Below are positions 1-8,033 of a DNA stretch of 22,792 nt, piece by piece (positions within the stretch are counted from its first letter, which is position 1; every line of letters begins with the position of its first letter). The stretch is from Lutibacter sp. UBA4458 (GTDB taxonomy: Bacteria; Bacteroidota; Bacteroidia; Flavobacteriales; Flavobacteriaceae). A program made the translations under genes and the position numbers. The stretch is from positions 1-22,792 of the forward strand of contig DGOU01000261.1 in NCBI GenBank assembly GCA_002390165.1, written 5' to 3'. Under the pieces are notes generated by a model. That model saw nothing but the letters and a program-made list of their open reading frames with translations. It did not search any database and was not told where the DNA came from.

Positions 1-459
1 ATTACCAACTCTGTACAAGAAGAAATTGGTTTACGTGGCGCCGAAATGATTACACATACTATTAAACCAAATTTAGCAATTGTTACGGATGTTTGCCATG
101 ACACTACCACCCCAATGATTGATAAAAAGAAAGAAGGGGAAACAAAAAGTGGTGATGGACCAGTTATAAGCTATGCTCCTGCGGTACAAAATAAATTAAG
201 AGAATTAATTGTGGAAACTGCGGAAACAAAAAAAATACCTTTTCAACGTTTGGCTTCATCACGAGCAACAGGTACAGATACCGATGCTTTTGCCTATAGT
301 AATGGAGGCGTTCCTTCTGCTTTAATTTCTTTAGCTTTACGTTATATGCACACTACAGTGGAAATGGTGGATAAAAATGATGTTGAAAATGTTATTAAAC
401 TAATTTATGAAACGTTATTACAACTTAAAGGAAACGAATCTTTCAGTTATTTTGATTAA
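1..459 (+). CDS. M42 family metallo-aminopeptidase, 3' part (5' end outside window)
   Basis: This is the C-terminal 152 residues of a cobalt/zinc-dependent aminopeptidase of the M42 (glutamyl aminopeptidase / FrvX / endoglucanase M) family, a cytosolic peptidase that trims peptides in tetrahedral complexes. The reading frame is open from the first base. It begins within the catalytic glutamate motif VQEEIGLRGA and continues through the metal-site region TDVCHDTTTP, the SSRATGTDTDAF motif and the final RYMHTTVEM motif, whose histidine is a metal ligand in the family. Full-length members are about 350-360 residues, so roughly 200 residues lie upstream of the window. An in-frame ATG at base 46 is internal to the conserved core and is not the start. 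The stop codon shares one base with the start of the next gene (TAATG), so the two are probably translationally coupled. The family assignment is firm; the peptide substrate cannot be inferred. Confidence 0.93.
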   Translation: MTNSVQEEIGLRGAEMITHTIKPNLAIVTDVCHDTTTPMIDKKKEGETKSGDGPVISYAPAVQNKLRELIVETAETKKIPFQRLASSRATGTDTDAFAYSNGGVPSALISLALRYMHTTVEMVDKNDVENVIKLIYETLLQLKGNESFSYFD

Positions 460-1211
460 TGAGCATTTTTAAACCTCTACTAGGTATAATTAGACTTTTA
501 TTATTTGCCTTAATGACTTCCACCATTTTTGGATGGTTGTTATTTACCAATTTATTTGTTTCATCGGAGGAAAAAAAATTGAAACGAGGTATACTTTACC
601 GAAGATTTATTATAAGAAATTTATTGGTTTTATTAGGAAGTAAAATAATAACCTATGGCAAAATACCAACAGAATCAGGTTTAATAATTTCAAATCATAG
701 AACTTATTTTGATTCTATTGTTATTTTACAACATATTTTAGGTTACCCAATAGCTAAAATTGAAGTTGCCTCATGGCCAATTGTTGGAGCTGTTTGCAAA
801 TCGTCTGGCGTTTTATTTGTAAAACGTGAAGAAAAATCGAGTAGAAAAGATACTTTAATAAAGGCACAAACCATTCTTAAAAATGGTTTTTCTATTGTAA
901 ATACACCTGAAGGAACAACTCACATTGAGCCAAAAACTATTGCTTTTAAGCCTGGAGCTTTTAAATTAGCTGCTCAACTTAATGTGCCCGTAATACCAAT
1001 TGCTATTGATTATAAATATTTAAGTGATGCTTGGATTGGTGACGATACGTTTTTACCTCATTTTATTAGATGCTTTGGTAAATGGCGAACTGAAGTTAAA
1101 ATAAGTTATTTATCTCCTATTTATGGAGATAACCCTGAAGAGTTAATTCAAAAGTCAAAAAAAGCTATTGATAATGAATTAATAAGGTTTAGAAAAGAGT
1201 GGAATAGTTAA
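459..1211 (+). CDS. PlsC-type 1-acyl-glycerol-3-phosphate acyltransferase (lysophospholipid acyltransferase)
   Basis: Predicted membrane-associated acyltransferase that moves a fatty acyl group onto lysophosphatidic acid or a related lysolipid in phospholipid synthesis. The 250 residues carry all blocks of the PlsC family in order: the catalytic HX4D motif (NHRTYFDS, H80 and D85), the FVKRE block at 120-124, the PEGT motif at 150-153 and VPVIPIAI at about 176-183. A hydrophobic N-terminal stretch (about residues 7-32) is a likely membrane anchor. The length is normal for the family. The ATG overlaps the stop of the upstream M42 peptidase gene by one base, implying one transcript. The last three codons and the stop form the left arm of a terminator hairpin. 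Genomes of this group often carry several PlsC-like paralogues, so whether this is the essential PlsC, an ornithine-lipid enzyme or another acyltransferase is open; no symbol is given. Confidence 0.88.
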   Translation: MSIFKPLLGIIRLLLFALMTSTIFGWLLFTNLFVSSEEKKLKRGILYRRFIIRNLLVLLGSKIITYGKIPTESGLIISNHRTYFDSIVILQHILGYPIAKIEVASWPIVGAVCKSSGVLFVKREEKSSRKDTLIKAQTILKNGFSIVNTPEGTTHIEPKTIAFKPGAFKLAAQLNVPVIPIAIDYKYLSDAWIGDDTFLPHFIRCFGKWRTEVKISYLSPIYGDNPEELIQKSKKAIDNELIRFRKEWNS

Positions 1212-1250
1212 AAATAATTATCTGAAATTATTTTTAACTATTCCGTTTTA
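1201..1250 (+). terminator. Rho-independent terminator overlapping the end of the plsC-like gene
   Basis: A perfect 19-bp inverted repeat pairs bases 1201-1219 with 1226-1244 around a 6-base loop (ATCTGA) and is followed by GTTTTATATT. The left arm starts inside the last sense codons and includes the TAA stop (1209-1211). The stem is AT-rich in the middle with GG/CC at its base. It should end the M42-acyltransferase transcript. Confidence 0.8.
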
Positions 1251-1312
1251 TATTATTGCTTTAACCAATGCTTCCCTAAAATAAATCAACATTTTTTCGT
1301 AAATTTATTATT

Positions 1313-1320
1313 TATATTTC
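1313..1320 (+). promoter_or_regulatory. Weak candidate -7 element before the DUF294 gene
   Basis: TATATTTC differs from the Bacteroidota -7 consensus TAnnTTTG only in the last base and lies 14 bases before the ATG at 1335. No TTG is found at the expected -33 spacing, only a T-run (about 1291-1297). A promoter somewhere in 1245-1334 is expected because a terminator precedes this gene, but this exact site is a guess. Confidence 0.25.
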
Positions 1321-1334
1321 CTTAGTATAATTTT

Positions 1335-3254
1335 ATGAAAAATACCATTGCCGAACGTATTTATGATTTTTTAAAAAATTTCCCTCCTTTTAATGTATTA
1401 GAAAAAAAACAATTATTTTCTATTGCTACCCAAGTTAAGGTTACCTATGTTGAAAAAGAAAATTTTGTTTTTAAACAAAAACAAAAACCTCACGAAAATT
1501 TTTATATAGTAAAAGATGGTGCTATTGGTTTGTACAGAACATTGGAAAACGAACAAATCTTAGTAGATATTTGTGATGAAGGAGATATTTTTGGTTTACG
1601 GGCATTAATACAAGGCGATAATTATTTATTAAATGCTAAAGCCAAAGAAGAATCCATTTTATATGCAATTTCCATAAAAACACTTAAAGAAATAATTGAG
1701 ACGAATGATAAGGCTAATAAATTTTTAATAGCAAGCTTTTCAACAAATATTAGATCTCCTTATGCAAAAAACAACAATGGTCACTTATTTGCTAATGAAG
1801 ACATATCACAAGCTAATAAATCTAATTTATCAGATATTCAAACCATAAATTATAGTAAACAGCCTATAACTTGTTCAAAAAACACTAGCATAAAACAAGC
1901 TGCTGAAATTATGTGTACTAAAAAGGTGGGTTCTATTTTAATAATAGAAAATAAAAATCCTGTTGGCATTATTACCGATAAAGATTTACGTTTAAAAGTT
2001 GCTACTGGGTTGTTTTCTATTCAAAATAAAGTATCCGAAATTATGTCTTCCCCTGTTATTACTTCGCATGCAAAAATTACAACTGCAGAGGCACAAATTG
2101 CCATGTTAAAACATAAAATAACTCATTTATGCATAACTAAAGATGGCTCACCAAATTCAGAATTATTAGGCGTTTTGTCTGAACACGACATTGTTGTTTT
2201 ACACGGTAATAACCCTTCGGTTTTAGTAAAAGAATTAAAACGAGCAACCAATATTAACACCTTAAGATACATAAAAGAAAAAGCTTCAAATTTATTAGAA
2301 GGATATATTGAGCAAAAAGTTCCCTTACTTTTTATATTAAATATTATTTCAGAAATAAATGATGCCATAGCTATAAAGGCAATAGAATTTTCTATAAATG
2401 AAATGAAAATAAAGCCTCCAGTAAAATTTAGTTGGCTAGCATTGGGCAGCCAAGGAAGGCACGAACAATTACTAATTACCGACCAAGATAACGCATTGGT
2501 TTTTGAAAATGTTTCGGAGGAAAATTATAAAACCACTAAAACTTATTTTTTAAAACTTGCAAAAAAAATAAATAATAAATTACATTTTGTAGGTTATGAA
2601 AATTGCCCTGCAGAAATGATGGCGAGTAACCCAAAATGGTGTTTGTCTTTAAACGAATGGAAAAATCAATTTAATAACTGGATTACAAAGCCAACAGAAA
2701 AGGCAGTAATGATGTGCACCATATTTTTTGATTATTCCCTAGTTTATGGTGATGGAAATTTAGTACACAAACTATCAGAAAATATTTTTAAATCCATTCA
2801 TAATTATGAAATATTTTTAAATTTTTTGGGTAGAAATGCACTCAAAAATCCACCGCCACTTGGATTTTTTAGACAATTTTTAGTAGAACAAAATGGAGAT
2901 AATAAAGATCAATTCGATTTAAAAAGCAGGGCTCTAATGCCCTTAATTGATGCTGCAAGGCTGCTTACTTTATCACATCAAATAAAAGATGTAAATAATA
3001 CTATTTATCGTTTTCAAAAATTGGTAGAAGTTGAGCCGCAAAATAAAGATTTGTATCTTTCTTGTGTCGATTCCTTTAAAATACTATTACGATACCGAAC
3101 AAAGCAAGGCATAAAACACAACGATAGCGGAAGATATGTTGAATTAAATAATTTAAGCAAATCAGAAAAATTAAAATTAAAAGGGTGTTTTGGAACCATT
3201 AAAGATGTTCAAGAATTATTAAATATTAGATATAACTTATCTCAAATGATGTAA
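1335..3254 (+). CDS. cNMP-binding / CBS-pair / DUF294 putative nucleotidyltransferase
   Basis: A 639-residue cytosolic regulatory protein of unknown target. Domains in order: a cyclic-nucleotide-binding-like fold at about 15-135, a linker, two CBS motifs at about 175-295 (likely adenine-nucleotide sensing), a DUF294 nucleotidyltransferase-like domain at about 305-450 with the signature GSQGRHEQ followed by TDQD (G371/S372, D383 and D385), and a helical DUF294 C-terminal domain at about 475-625. The GS...DxD pattern is that of the Pol-beta-like fold shared with the GlnD and GlnE protein nucleotidyltransferases, so modification of a partner protein is plausible but unproven. It overlaps the following exonuclease gene by one base. 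In Pseudomonas and other proteobacteria this same pair sits beside acetate symporter genes (from memory, PA3232-PA3235), and here it faces the acetate module. What ligand the cNMP domain binds is unknown. Confidence 0.85.
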   Translation: MKNTIAERIYDFLKNFPPFNVLEKKQLFSIATQVKVTYVEKENFVFKQKQKPHENFYIVKDGAIGLYRTLENEQILVDICDEGDIFGLRALIQGDNYLLNAKAKEESILYAISIKTLKEIIETNDKANKFLIASFSTNIRSPYAKNNNGHLFANEDISQANKSNLSDIQTINYSKQPITCSKNTSIKQAAEIMCTKKVGSILIIENKNPVGIITDKDLRLKVATGLFSIQNKVSEIMSSPVITSHAKITTAEAQIAMLKHKITHLCITKDGSPNSELLGVLSEHDIVVLHGNNPSVLVKELKRATNINTLRYIKEKASNLLEGYIEQKVPLLFILNIISEINDAIAIKAIEFSINEMKIKPPVKFSWLALGSQGRHEQLLITDQDNALVFENVSEENYKTTKTYFLKLAKKINNKLHFVGYENCPAEMMASNPKWCLSLNEWKNQFNNWITKPTEKAVMMCTIFFDYSLVYGDGNLVHKLSENIFKSIHNYEIFLNFLGRNALKNPPPLGFFRQFLVEQNGDNKDQFDLKSRALMPLIDAARLLTLSHQIKDVNNTIYRFQKLVEVEPQNKDLYLSCVDSFKILLRYRTKQGIKHNDSGRYVELNNLSKSEKLKLKGCFGTIKDVQELLNIRYNLSQMM

Positions 3255-3916
3255 TGATTTCTATATTCAAACATAAAAACTATCCTCCTTTCTGGAAAGA
3301 ATATGTTGCTAAATTTAAAACAAAGCAACCTAAAACAATCAAAGAGACTAGATTTGTGGTTTTTGACACTGAAACTACAGGTTTAGATATAGCTCAGGAT
3401 AGAATTTTATCTATTGGAGCGGTAAGCATTTTTAATCAGGTAATTGATGTTGGTGATAGTTTTGAAATCTATTTAAAACAGAACGAATTTAAAAATGAAA
3501 CTGTTGAAATTCATGGAATTTTAAAGGAAGGTAGTATTAGTAAAACCCCTGAAAACAAAGCAATAGAAAAATTTTTAAACTACCTTGGAGATTCCGTTTT
3601 AGTAGCTCATCATGCTGCTTTTGATATTGCAATGCTTAATGGAGCCTTAAATAGAATGAACCTTCCAAAACTTAAAAATAAAAGTATTGATACTGGAATA
3701 TTATATAAAAAGTTAGAAGGTAAAAAAGATAATCATTTTTCATTAGATGTTTTATGTAAAGAGTTTAACATACCAAAACATGATAGGCATACTGCATCAG
3801 GCGATGCTTTTATTACTGCGCTATTATTTTTTAAAATAATTTCAACATTAAAACAACAGCGTACATTACATTATTCTGATTTATTTAGAGTTTCTAATAA
3901 ACGTGGATTAATTTAA
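3254..3916 (+). CDS. DEDDh 3'-5' exonuclease, DNA polymerase III epsilon-like
   Basis: A 220-residue nuclease of the DnaQ-like superfamily. Exo motif I is FDTETTGL (D38, E40), motif II is VAHHAAFD (D124) and motif III is HDRHTASGDA (H179, D184), so all four acidic residues and the catalytic histidine are present. It is a stand-alone exonuclease without a GIY-YIG or helicase domain. An N-terminal stretch of about 30 residues (rich in aromatic and basic residues) precedes the fold. The ATG lies in the TAATG overlap with the DUF294 gene, so co-translation is likely. Because it travels with DUF294 and acetate-transport genes in several phyla, it is less likely to be the replicative proofreading subunit and more likely to act on an RNA or nucleotide substrate linked to the DUF294 protein; that substrate is not known. 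Confidence 0.9.
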   Translation: MISIFKHKNYPPFWKEYVAKFKTKQPKTIKETRFVVFDTETTGLDIAQDRILSIGAVSIFNQVIDVGDSFEIYLKQNEFKNETVEIHGILKEGSISKTPENKAIEKFLNYLGDSVLVAHHAAFDIAMLNGALNRMNLPKLKNKSIDTGILYKKLEGKKDNHFSLDVLCKEFNIPKHDRHTASGDAFITALLFFKIISTLKQQRTLHYSDLFRVSNKRGLI

Positions 3917-3934
3917 GAGAAGAAAAAGGATAAA

Positions 3935-3962
3935 AAAAAGCCTTCATTTCTGAAGGCTTTTT
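3935..3962. terminator. Bidirectional terminator between the exonuclease and synthetase genes
   Basis: The stem AGCCTTCA / TGAAGGCT (3939-3946 with 3951-3958) has a TTTC loop, an A-run on the left and a T-run on the right, extending the pairing to about 12 bp. It can end transcription from the left (exonuclease, stop 3916) and from the right (double synthetase, stop 3981). It is the most GC-rich hairpin of the window and is clearly a terminator. Confidence 0.93.
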
Positions 3963-3980
3963 GCTTTAGGGCTTAGCAAT

Positions 3981-6900
3981 TTATTTAACCAATGCCCCAT
4001 CCATTATAGCTTGTACAGCAGCTGGATTTAATAAGGTTGAAATATCTCCTAATTTAGAAGTTTCATTTTCTGCAATTTTACGCAAAATACGTCTCATAAT
4101 TTTACCAGAACGTGTTTTAGGTAAATCTGGTACAAATTGAATTTTATCCAATTTTGCAATTGGCCCAATAGTACGTGCAATTAAATCATTAATTTCATGT
4201 CGTAAGAAATCTTCATTTTCAGGATTTTCATATACAATTACATATGCATATAAAGCATTTCCTTTAATATCATGAGGATATCCAACAATAGCTGATTCTA
4301 CAACATTACTGTGTTCATTAATAACATTTTCAATTGGTGCTGTTCCTAAATTATGACCTGAAACAATAACCACATCATCAACTCTACCTATAATTCTATA
4401 ATTACCTTCTAAATCTCTAAAGGCACCATCTCCAGTAAAATATTTCCCTGGAAATGCTGAGAAATAGGTTTCTTTATAACGTTTATGATCTCCATAAATT
4501 GTGCGTGCCATAGATGGCCAAGGATATTTAATGCATAATCTTCCTTCAGACGGATTTGAATTTAATTCATTTCCATTTTCATCTAATAAACAAGGTTGTA
4601 CACCTGGCATTGGTCTCGTTGCAAAAGTTGGTTTTGTTGGGGTTACCCCAGCCAAAGGAGAAATCATAATACTTCCTGTTTCTGTTTGCCACCAAGTATC
4701 CACAATTGGAGATTTTTGCTTTCCAATTTTTTCATCATACCAGTGCCAAGCCTCTTCATTAATTGGTTCACCCACAGTTCCTAATACTTTTAATGAACTT
4801 AAATCATTTCTTTCCGTCATTTCGTTTCCTTGAGCAGCTAATGCTCTAATTGCCGTTGGCGCAGTATAAAATTGATTTACTTTATATTTTTCAACTATTT
4901 GCCAAAAACGGCTATAATCTGGGTAGGAAGGTATTCCTTCAAACATTAATGTTGTTGCTCCTGCAGCTAGTGGTCCATATACTATGTATGAATGACCTGT
5001 AATCCATCCAATATCTGCTGTGCAGAAATATACATCGCCATGTTCATATTGAAATACGTTTTTAAAACTATGTGCTGTTTGCACCATATAACCACCGCAA
5101 GTGTGCACCATTCCTTTTGGTTTACCTGTTGAACCAGAAGTATATAAAATAAACAAAGTATCTTCTGCATCCATTACTTCAGCTGGGCAGTTGGCATCCA
5201 CTTTAGCTATTTCATCATGCCACCAAACATCACGTCCTTCTTTCATTTTAACATCACCATTTACCCTATTTAAAACAATTGAAGTTTTAATAGTTGGGCA
5301 AGTTTCCAGTGCTTCATCTACAATGCTTTTAAAATCAACCGCTTTTTTACCTCTAAAAACGCCATCAGAAGTTAATAAAATTTTACACTCGGCATCATTA
5401 ATTCTTGCTGAAAGAGCTTGAGAAGAAAATCCTGCAAAAACAACAGAATGAATTGCTCCAATTCTAGCACAAGCCAATAACGAAATAGCTAGTTCAGGTA
5501 CCATTGGCATATAAATACAAACTCTGTCTCCTTTTACAATACCATTTCTTTTAAGCACGTTTGAAAATTTACTAACTTCGGTATGCAATTCTTTATAGGT
5601 TAATTTTCTATTTGCTTCATTTGGATTATTAGGTTCCCAAATTATTGCAGTAGCATCTCCTCTTGTATCTAAATGTCGATCCAAACAATTTTCTGTAATA
5701 TTTAATTTAGCGCCCTTAAACCACTCAAACTTAGGAGTTTCCCAGTTATATTCAAGTACTGAATCCCATTTTTTACGCCAGTTAAACGTACTTGCTATTT
5801 GAGCCCAATATCCTTCAGGGTCATTTACACTATGTTGGTAAGATTTATAATATTTAATAAATGAACTTATTCTTAAATCTTCTAATGTTTGTTTTTCTTC
5901 TTCCGTAGCATGTTCAAATATGCCTATTTTATGAAGTTTTAGGTCATGTGCAATTTCTGTTACAATTTCTGGATCATCAATTGTTGATGGAATAGTATAA
6001 TCTACACCATCGGCTATATTTCTTAATAATTTTCTAAGAATTTTACCTGAACGAGTTTTTGGTAAACGATTAACAATTAAAACTTTTTTAAAGGAAGCAA
6101 CTGGACCAATTACTTTTCTAACTTCTTTAACTATGTTATATTCTAACTCAAAACTAGAAACATAATCTCCTGATTTTAAAACTACTAACGCCAATGGCAC
6201 CTGTCCTTTTAAATCATCTTCAATACCAAAAACAGCACATTCTGCAACGGATGGATTAGAAGATACAACTTCTTCCATTTCTGCTGTAGACAATCTATGT
6301 CCAGCTACATTGATAACATCATCTACTCGGCCTGTTATAAATACATATCCATCTTCATCTTTATATCCACCATCGCCTGAAAAATAATAGCCATCAAATT
6401 TCTTCAAATAACCTTCTACATAACGCTCTGGATTCCCCCAAATACTCATTAAATTTCCTGGAGGTAATGGTAATTTAACAGCAACGAATCCTTCTTCATT
6501 TGATCCTACTTCTTGTCCTTCCTTATTCAAAATTTGAATATTATAACCACTTACAGGTTTTGTAGCTGAACCTGGTTTTATTGGCAAAGCTTCAACTCCC
6601 ATCATATTGGATAACATTGGCCAACCTGATTCGGTTTGCCACCAATGGTCAATAACAGGAATTCCTAAGTTTTCTTCTAACCAGTGCAATGTAGCTACAT
6701 CACAACGTTCTCCTGCTAAAAATTGATATTTTAAACAACTTAAATCATAATCTTTCATCAACTCTCCATCTGGGTCTTCTTTTTTAATAGCCCTAATTGC
6801 TGTTGGTGCGGTAAACATTACTTTCACCTTATTTTCGCTTATAATTCTCCAAAAAGTACTTGCATCTGGAGTTTTAATAGGTTTTCCTTCAAAAACAATA

Positions 6901-7805
6901 GTGGTATTTCTATTTAAAAGTGGTCCATAAACTATATAACTATGTCCAACTACCCAGCCAACATCAGATGCTGCCCAATAAGTATCTCCTTCTTCAACAC
7001 CATAAATATATTTCATAGAATATTTAAGAGCTGTTGCATATCCGCCGGTATCACGTAAAATACCTTTTGGTTTACCTGTAGTACCGGAAGTATATAAAAT
7101 GTATAATGGATCCGTAGCATCCATTTCTACGCAATCTACCGGTTTAGATTTTTTTACCAATTTTTTATAACTTACATAACGATCTGTTTTAGGATTAATG
7201 GCTCCTAAGTTTCGAGTATATACAATAACTTTTTTTGGTTTGTACTTTGCCTTTTTTATTGCCTCAATAACTAAAGGCTTGTATTCAATAAGTCGGTCAA
7301 CTTCCATGCCTGATGTTGCAGTTATAATAACCTTTGGCTTACAATCATCAATTCTAATAGCCAACTCATGTGGGGCAAAACCACCAAAAACTACGGAATG
7401 TATTGCTCCAATACGAGCACAAGCTAGCATACTAAATGCTGCATGCGGAATCATTGGCATATAAATGATAACCGTGTCTCCCTTTTTTACACCTAATTTC
7501 CGAAGACCACCTGCCAAACGTTCTACTTGACTTTTTACATCGTTAAATGTATAGCTAACTTTTTGCTGAGTTACCGGAGATTCATAAATTATAGCAGTTT
7601 GATCTCCATAACCATCTTCTACATGTTTATCCACTGCTAAATAACAAATATTTAATTTTCCACCTGCAAACCAACGATCAAATCCATTTTCGTCTTTTGA
7701 TAAAATTGACGTTGGTTTTTTATACCATTTTAAGGCATTTGCTTGTTCTTTCCAAAACTTTTCAGGGCTCTCAATGCTTTCATTATAGTGTTTTTGATAA
7801 CTCAT
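3981..7805 (-). CDS. Tandem fusion: propionyl-CoA-synthetase-like + acetyl-CoA synthetase, 1274 aa
   Basis: An AMP-forming acyl-CoA synthetase with two complete modules in one chain. Residues 1 to about 622 resemble PrpE/ACSS3: RWFAGGKLN (44-52), YTSGTTGKPKG (238-248), DHWWQTESGWPM (386-397), GHRLSTAEMEE (502-512), the catalytic-lysine motif PKTRSGK (K588) and the PrpE-like tail PSTIDDPE. A charged linker (about 623-645) leads into a full AcsA-type module, about 646-1274: YTSGSTGKPKG (888-898), DTWWQTETG (1036-1044), SGHNLGTAPIEN (1149-1160) and PKTRSGK (K1235). Usual family length is about 630-650 residues, so this is twice normal. No Met, GTG or TTG at a sensible place could start the second module alone. 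Both halves keep the ATP loop and the lysine that is acetylated in Acs control. It would activate propionate and acetate in the cytosol. The gene lies 2 bases after a small membrane-protein gene and ends the sensor operon. Confidence 0.93.
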   Translation of the reverse strand: MSYQKHYNESIESPEKFWKEQANALKWYKKPTSILSKDENGFDRWFAGGKLNICYLAVDKHVEDGYGDQTAIIYESPVTQQKVSYTFNDVKSQVERLAGGLRKLGVKKGDTVIIYMPMIPHAAFSMLACARIGAIHSVVFGGFAPHELAIRIDDCKPKVIITATSGMEVDRLIEYKPLVIEAIKKAKYKPKKVIVYTRNLGAINPKTDRYVSYKKLVKKSKPVDCVEMDATDPLYILYTSGTTGKPKGILRDTGGYATALKYSMKYIYGVEEGDTYWAASDVGWVVGHSYIVYGPLLNRNTTIVFEGKPIKTPDASTFWRIISENKVKVMFTAPTAIRAIKKEDPDGELMKDYDLSCLKYQFLAGERCDVATLHWLEENLGIPVIDHWWQTESGWPMLSNMMGVEALPIKPGSATKPVSGYNIQILNKEGQEVGSNEEGFVAVKLPLPPGNLMSIWGNPERYVEGYLKKFDGYYFSGDGGYKDEDGYVFITGRVDDVINVAGHRLSTAEMEEVVSSNPSVAECAVFGIEDDLKGQVPLALVVLKSGDYVSSFELEYNIVKEVRKVIGPVASFKKVLIVNRLPKTRSGKILRKLLRNIADGVDYTIPSTIDDPEIVTEIAHDLKLHKIGIFEHATEEEKQTLEDLRISSFIKYYKSYQHSVNDPEGYWAQIASTFNWRKKWDSVLEYNWETPKFEWFKGAKLNITENCLDRHLDTRGDATAIIWEPNNPNEANRKLTYKELHTEVSKFSNVLKRNGIVKGDRVCIYMPMVPELAISLLACARIGAIHSVVFAGFSSQALSARINDAECKILLTSDGVFRGKKAVDFKSIVDEALETCPTIKTSIVLNRVNGDVKMKEGRDVWWHDEIAKVDANCPAEVMDAEDTLFILYTSGSTGKPKGMVHTCGGYMVQTAHSFKNVFQYEHGDVYFCTADIGWITGHSYIVYGPLAAGATTLMFEGIPSYPDYSRFWQIVEKYKVNQFYTAPTAIRALAAQGNEMTERNDLSSLKVLGTVGEPINEEAWHWYDEKIGKQKSPIVDTWWQTETGSIMISPLAGVTPTKPTFATRPMPGVQPCLLDENGNELNSNPSEGRLCIKYPWPSMARTIYGDHKRYKETYFSAFPGKYFTGDGAFRDLEGNYRIIGRVDDVVIVSGHNLGTAPIENVINEHSNVVESAIVGYPHDIKGNALYAYVIVYENPENEDFLRHEINDLIARTIGPIAKLDKIQFVPDLPKTRSGKIMRRILRKIAENETSKLGDISTLLNPAAVQAIMDGALVK

Positions 7806-7807
7806 GT

Positions 7808-8026
7808 TTATTTGTTTTTAGTGTTAAATAACCCAAACCAAGTTGGATTTAAAAATTTTATTTTTATTAAAGCCCACAAAATAAATAGGGTAAAAAATCC
7901 CATTGAAAGTGAGCTCATAACGTTACTTCTGAATAATGATTCAATGTAAACTCTACTAAATAATGTAAGAATTACATAAATAGTTATCACTATATCAGAA
8001 GTTTTGTTTCCTAACTTTAATTTCAT
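7808..8026 (-). CDS. Small two-helix membrane protein, unknown function
   Basis: A 72-residue protein with two hydrophobic segments (about residues 12-30 and 38-58), a short basic N-terminus (MKLKLGNK) and a C-terminal motif NPTWFGLF. I do not recognise a named family. Its start is an ATG 7 bases after the response-regulator gene and its stop is 2 bases before the double-synthetase gene, so it is embedded in the operon. It might be an accessory subunit for the sensor or help place the synthetase at the membrane, but nothing in the sequence proves either. Tight spacing on both sides and a composition like its neighbours argue that it is a real gene. Confidence 0.7.
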   Translation of the reverse strand: MKLKLGNKTSDIVITIYVILTLFSRVYIESLFRSNVMSSLSMGFFTLFILWALIKIKFLNPTWFGLFNTKNK

Positions 8027-8033
8027 TTTATTA

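Noticed and set aside
46..459. ATG at base 46 as the start of a short 137-residue protein
   Set aside because: The frame is open to base 1 and the bases before it encode the conserved M42 motif VQEEIGLRGA, so the gene begins outside the window.
4501..5421. Plus-strand open frames opposite the double synthetase (around 4501-4833, 4596-4784 and 5101-5421)
   Set aside because: Their translations look like the reverse reading of a conserved enzyme and show no domain pattern; the minus-strand frame explains the sequence fully.
5860..5940. A missed stop or frameshift making two normal synthetase genes look fused
   Set aside because: The frame is unchanged on both sides, there is no start codon or gap-like DNA at the join, and the linker has protein-like composition. 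Kept as an alternative to test, not as the call.
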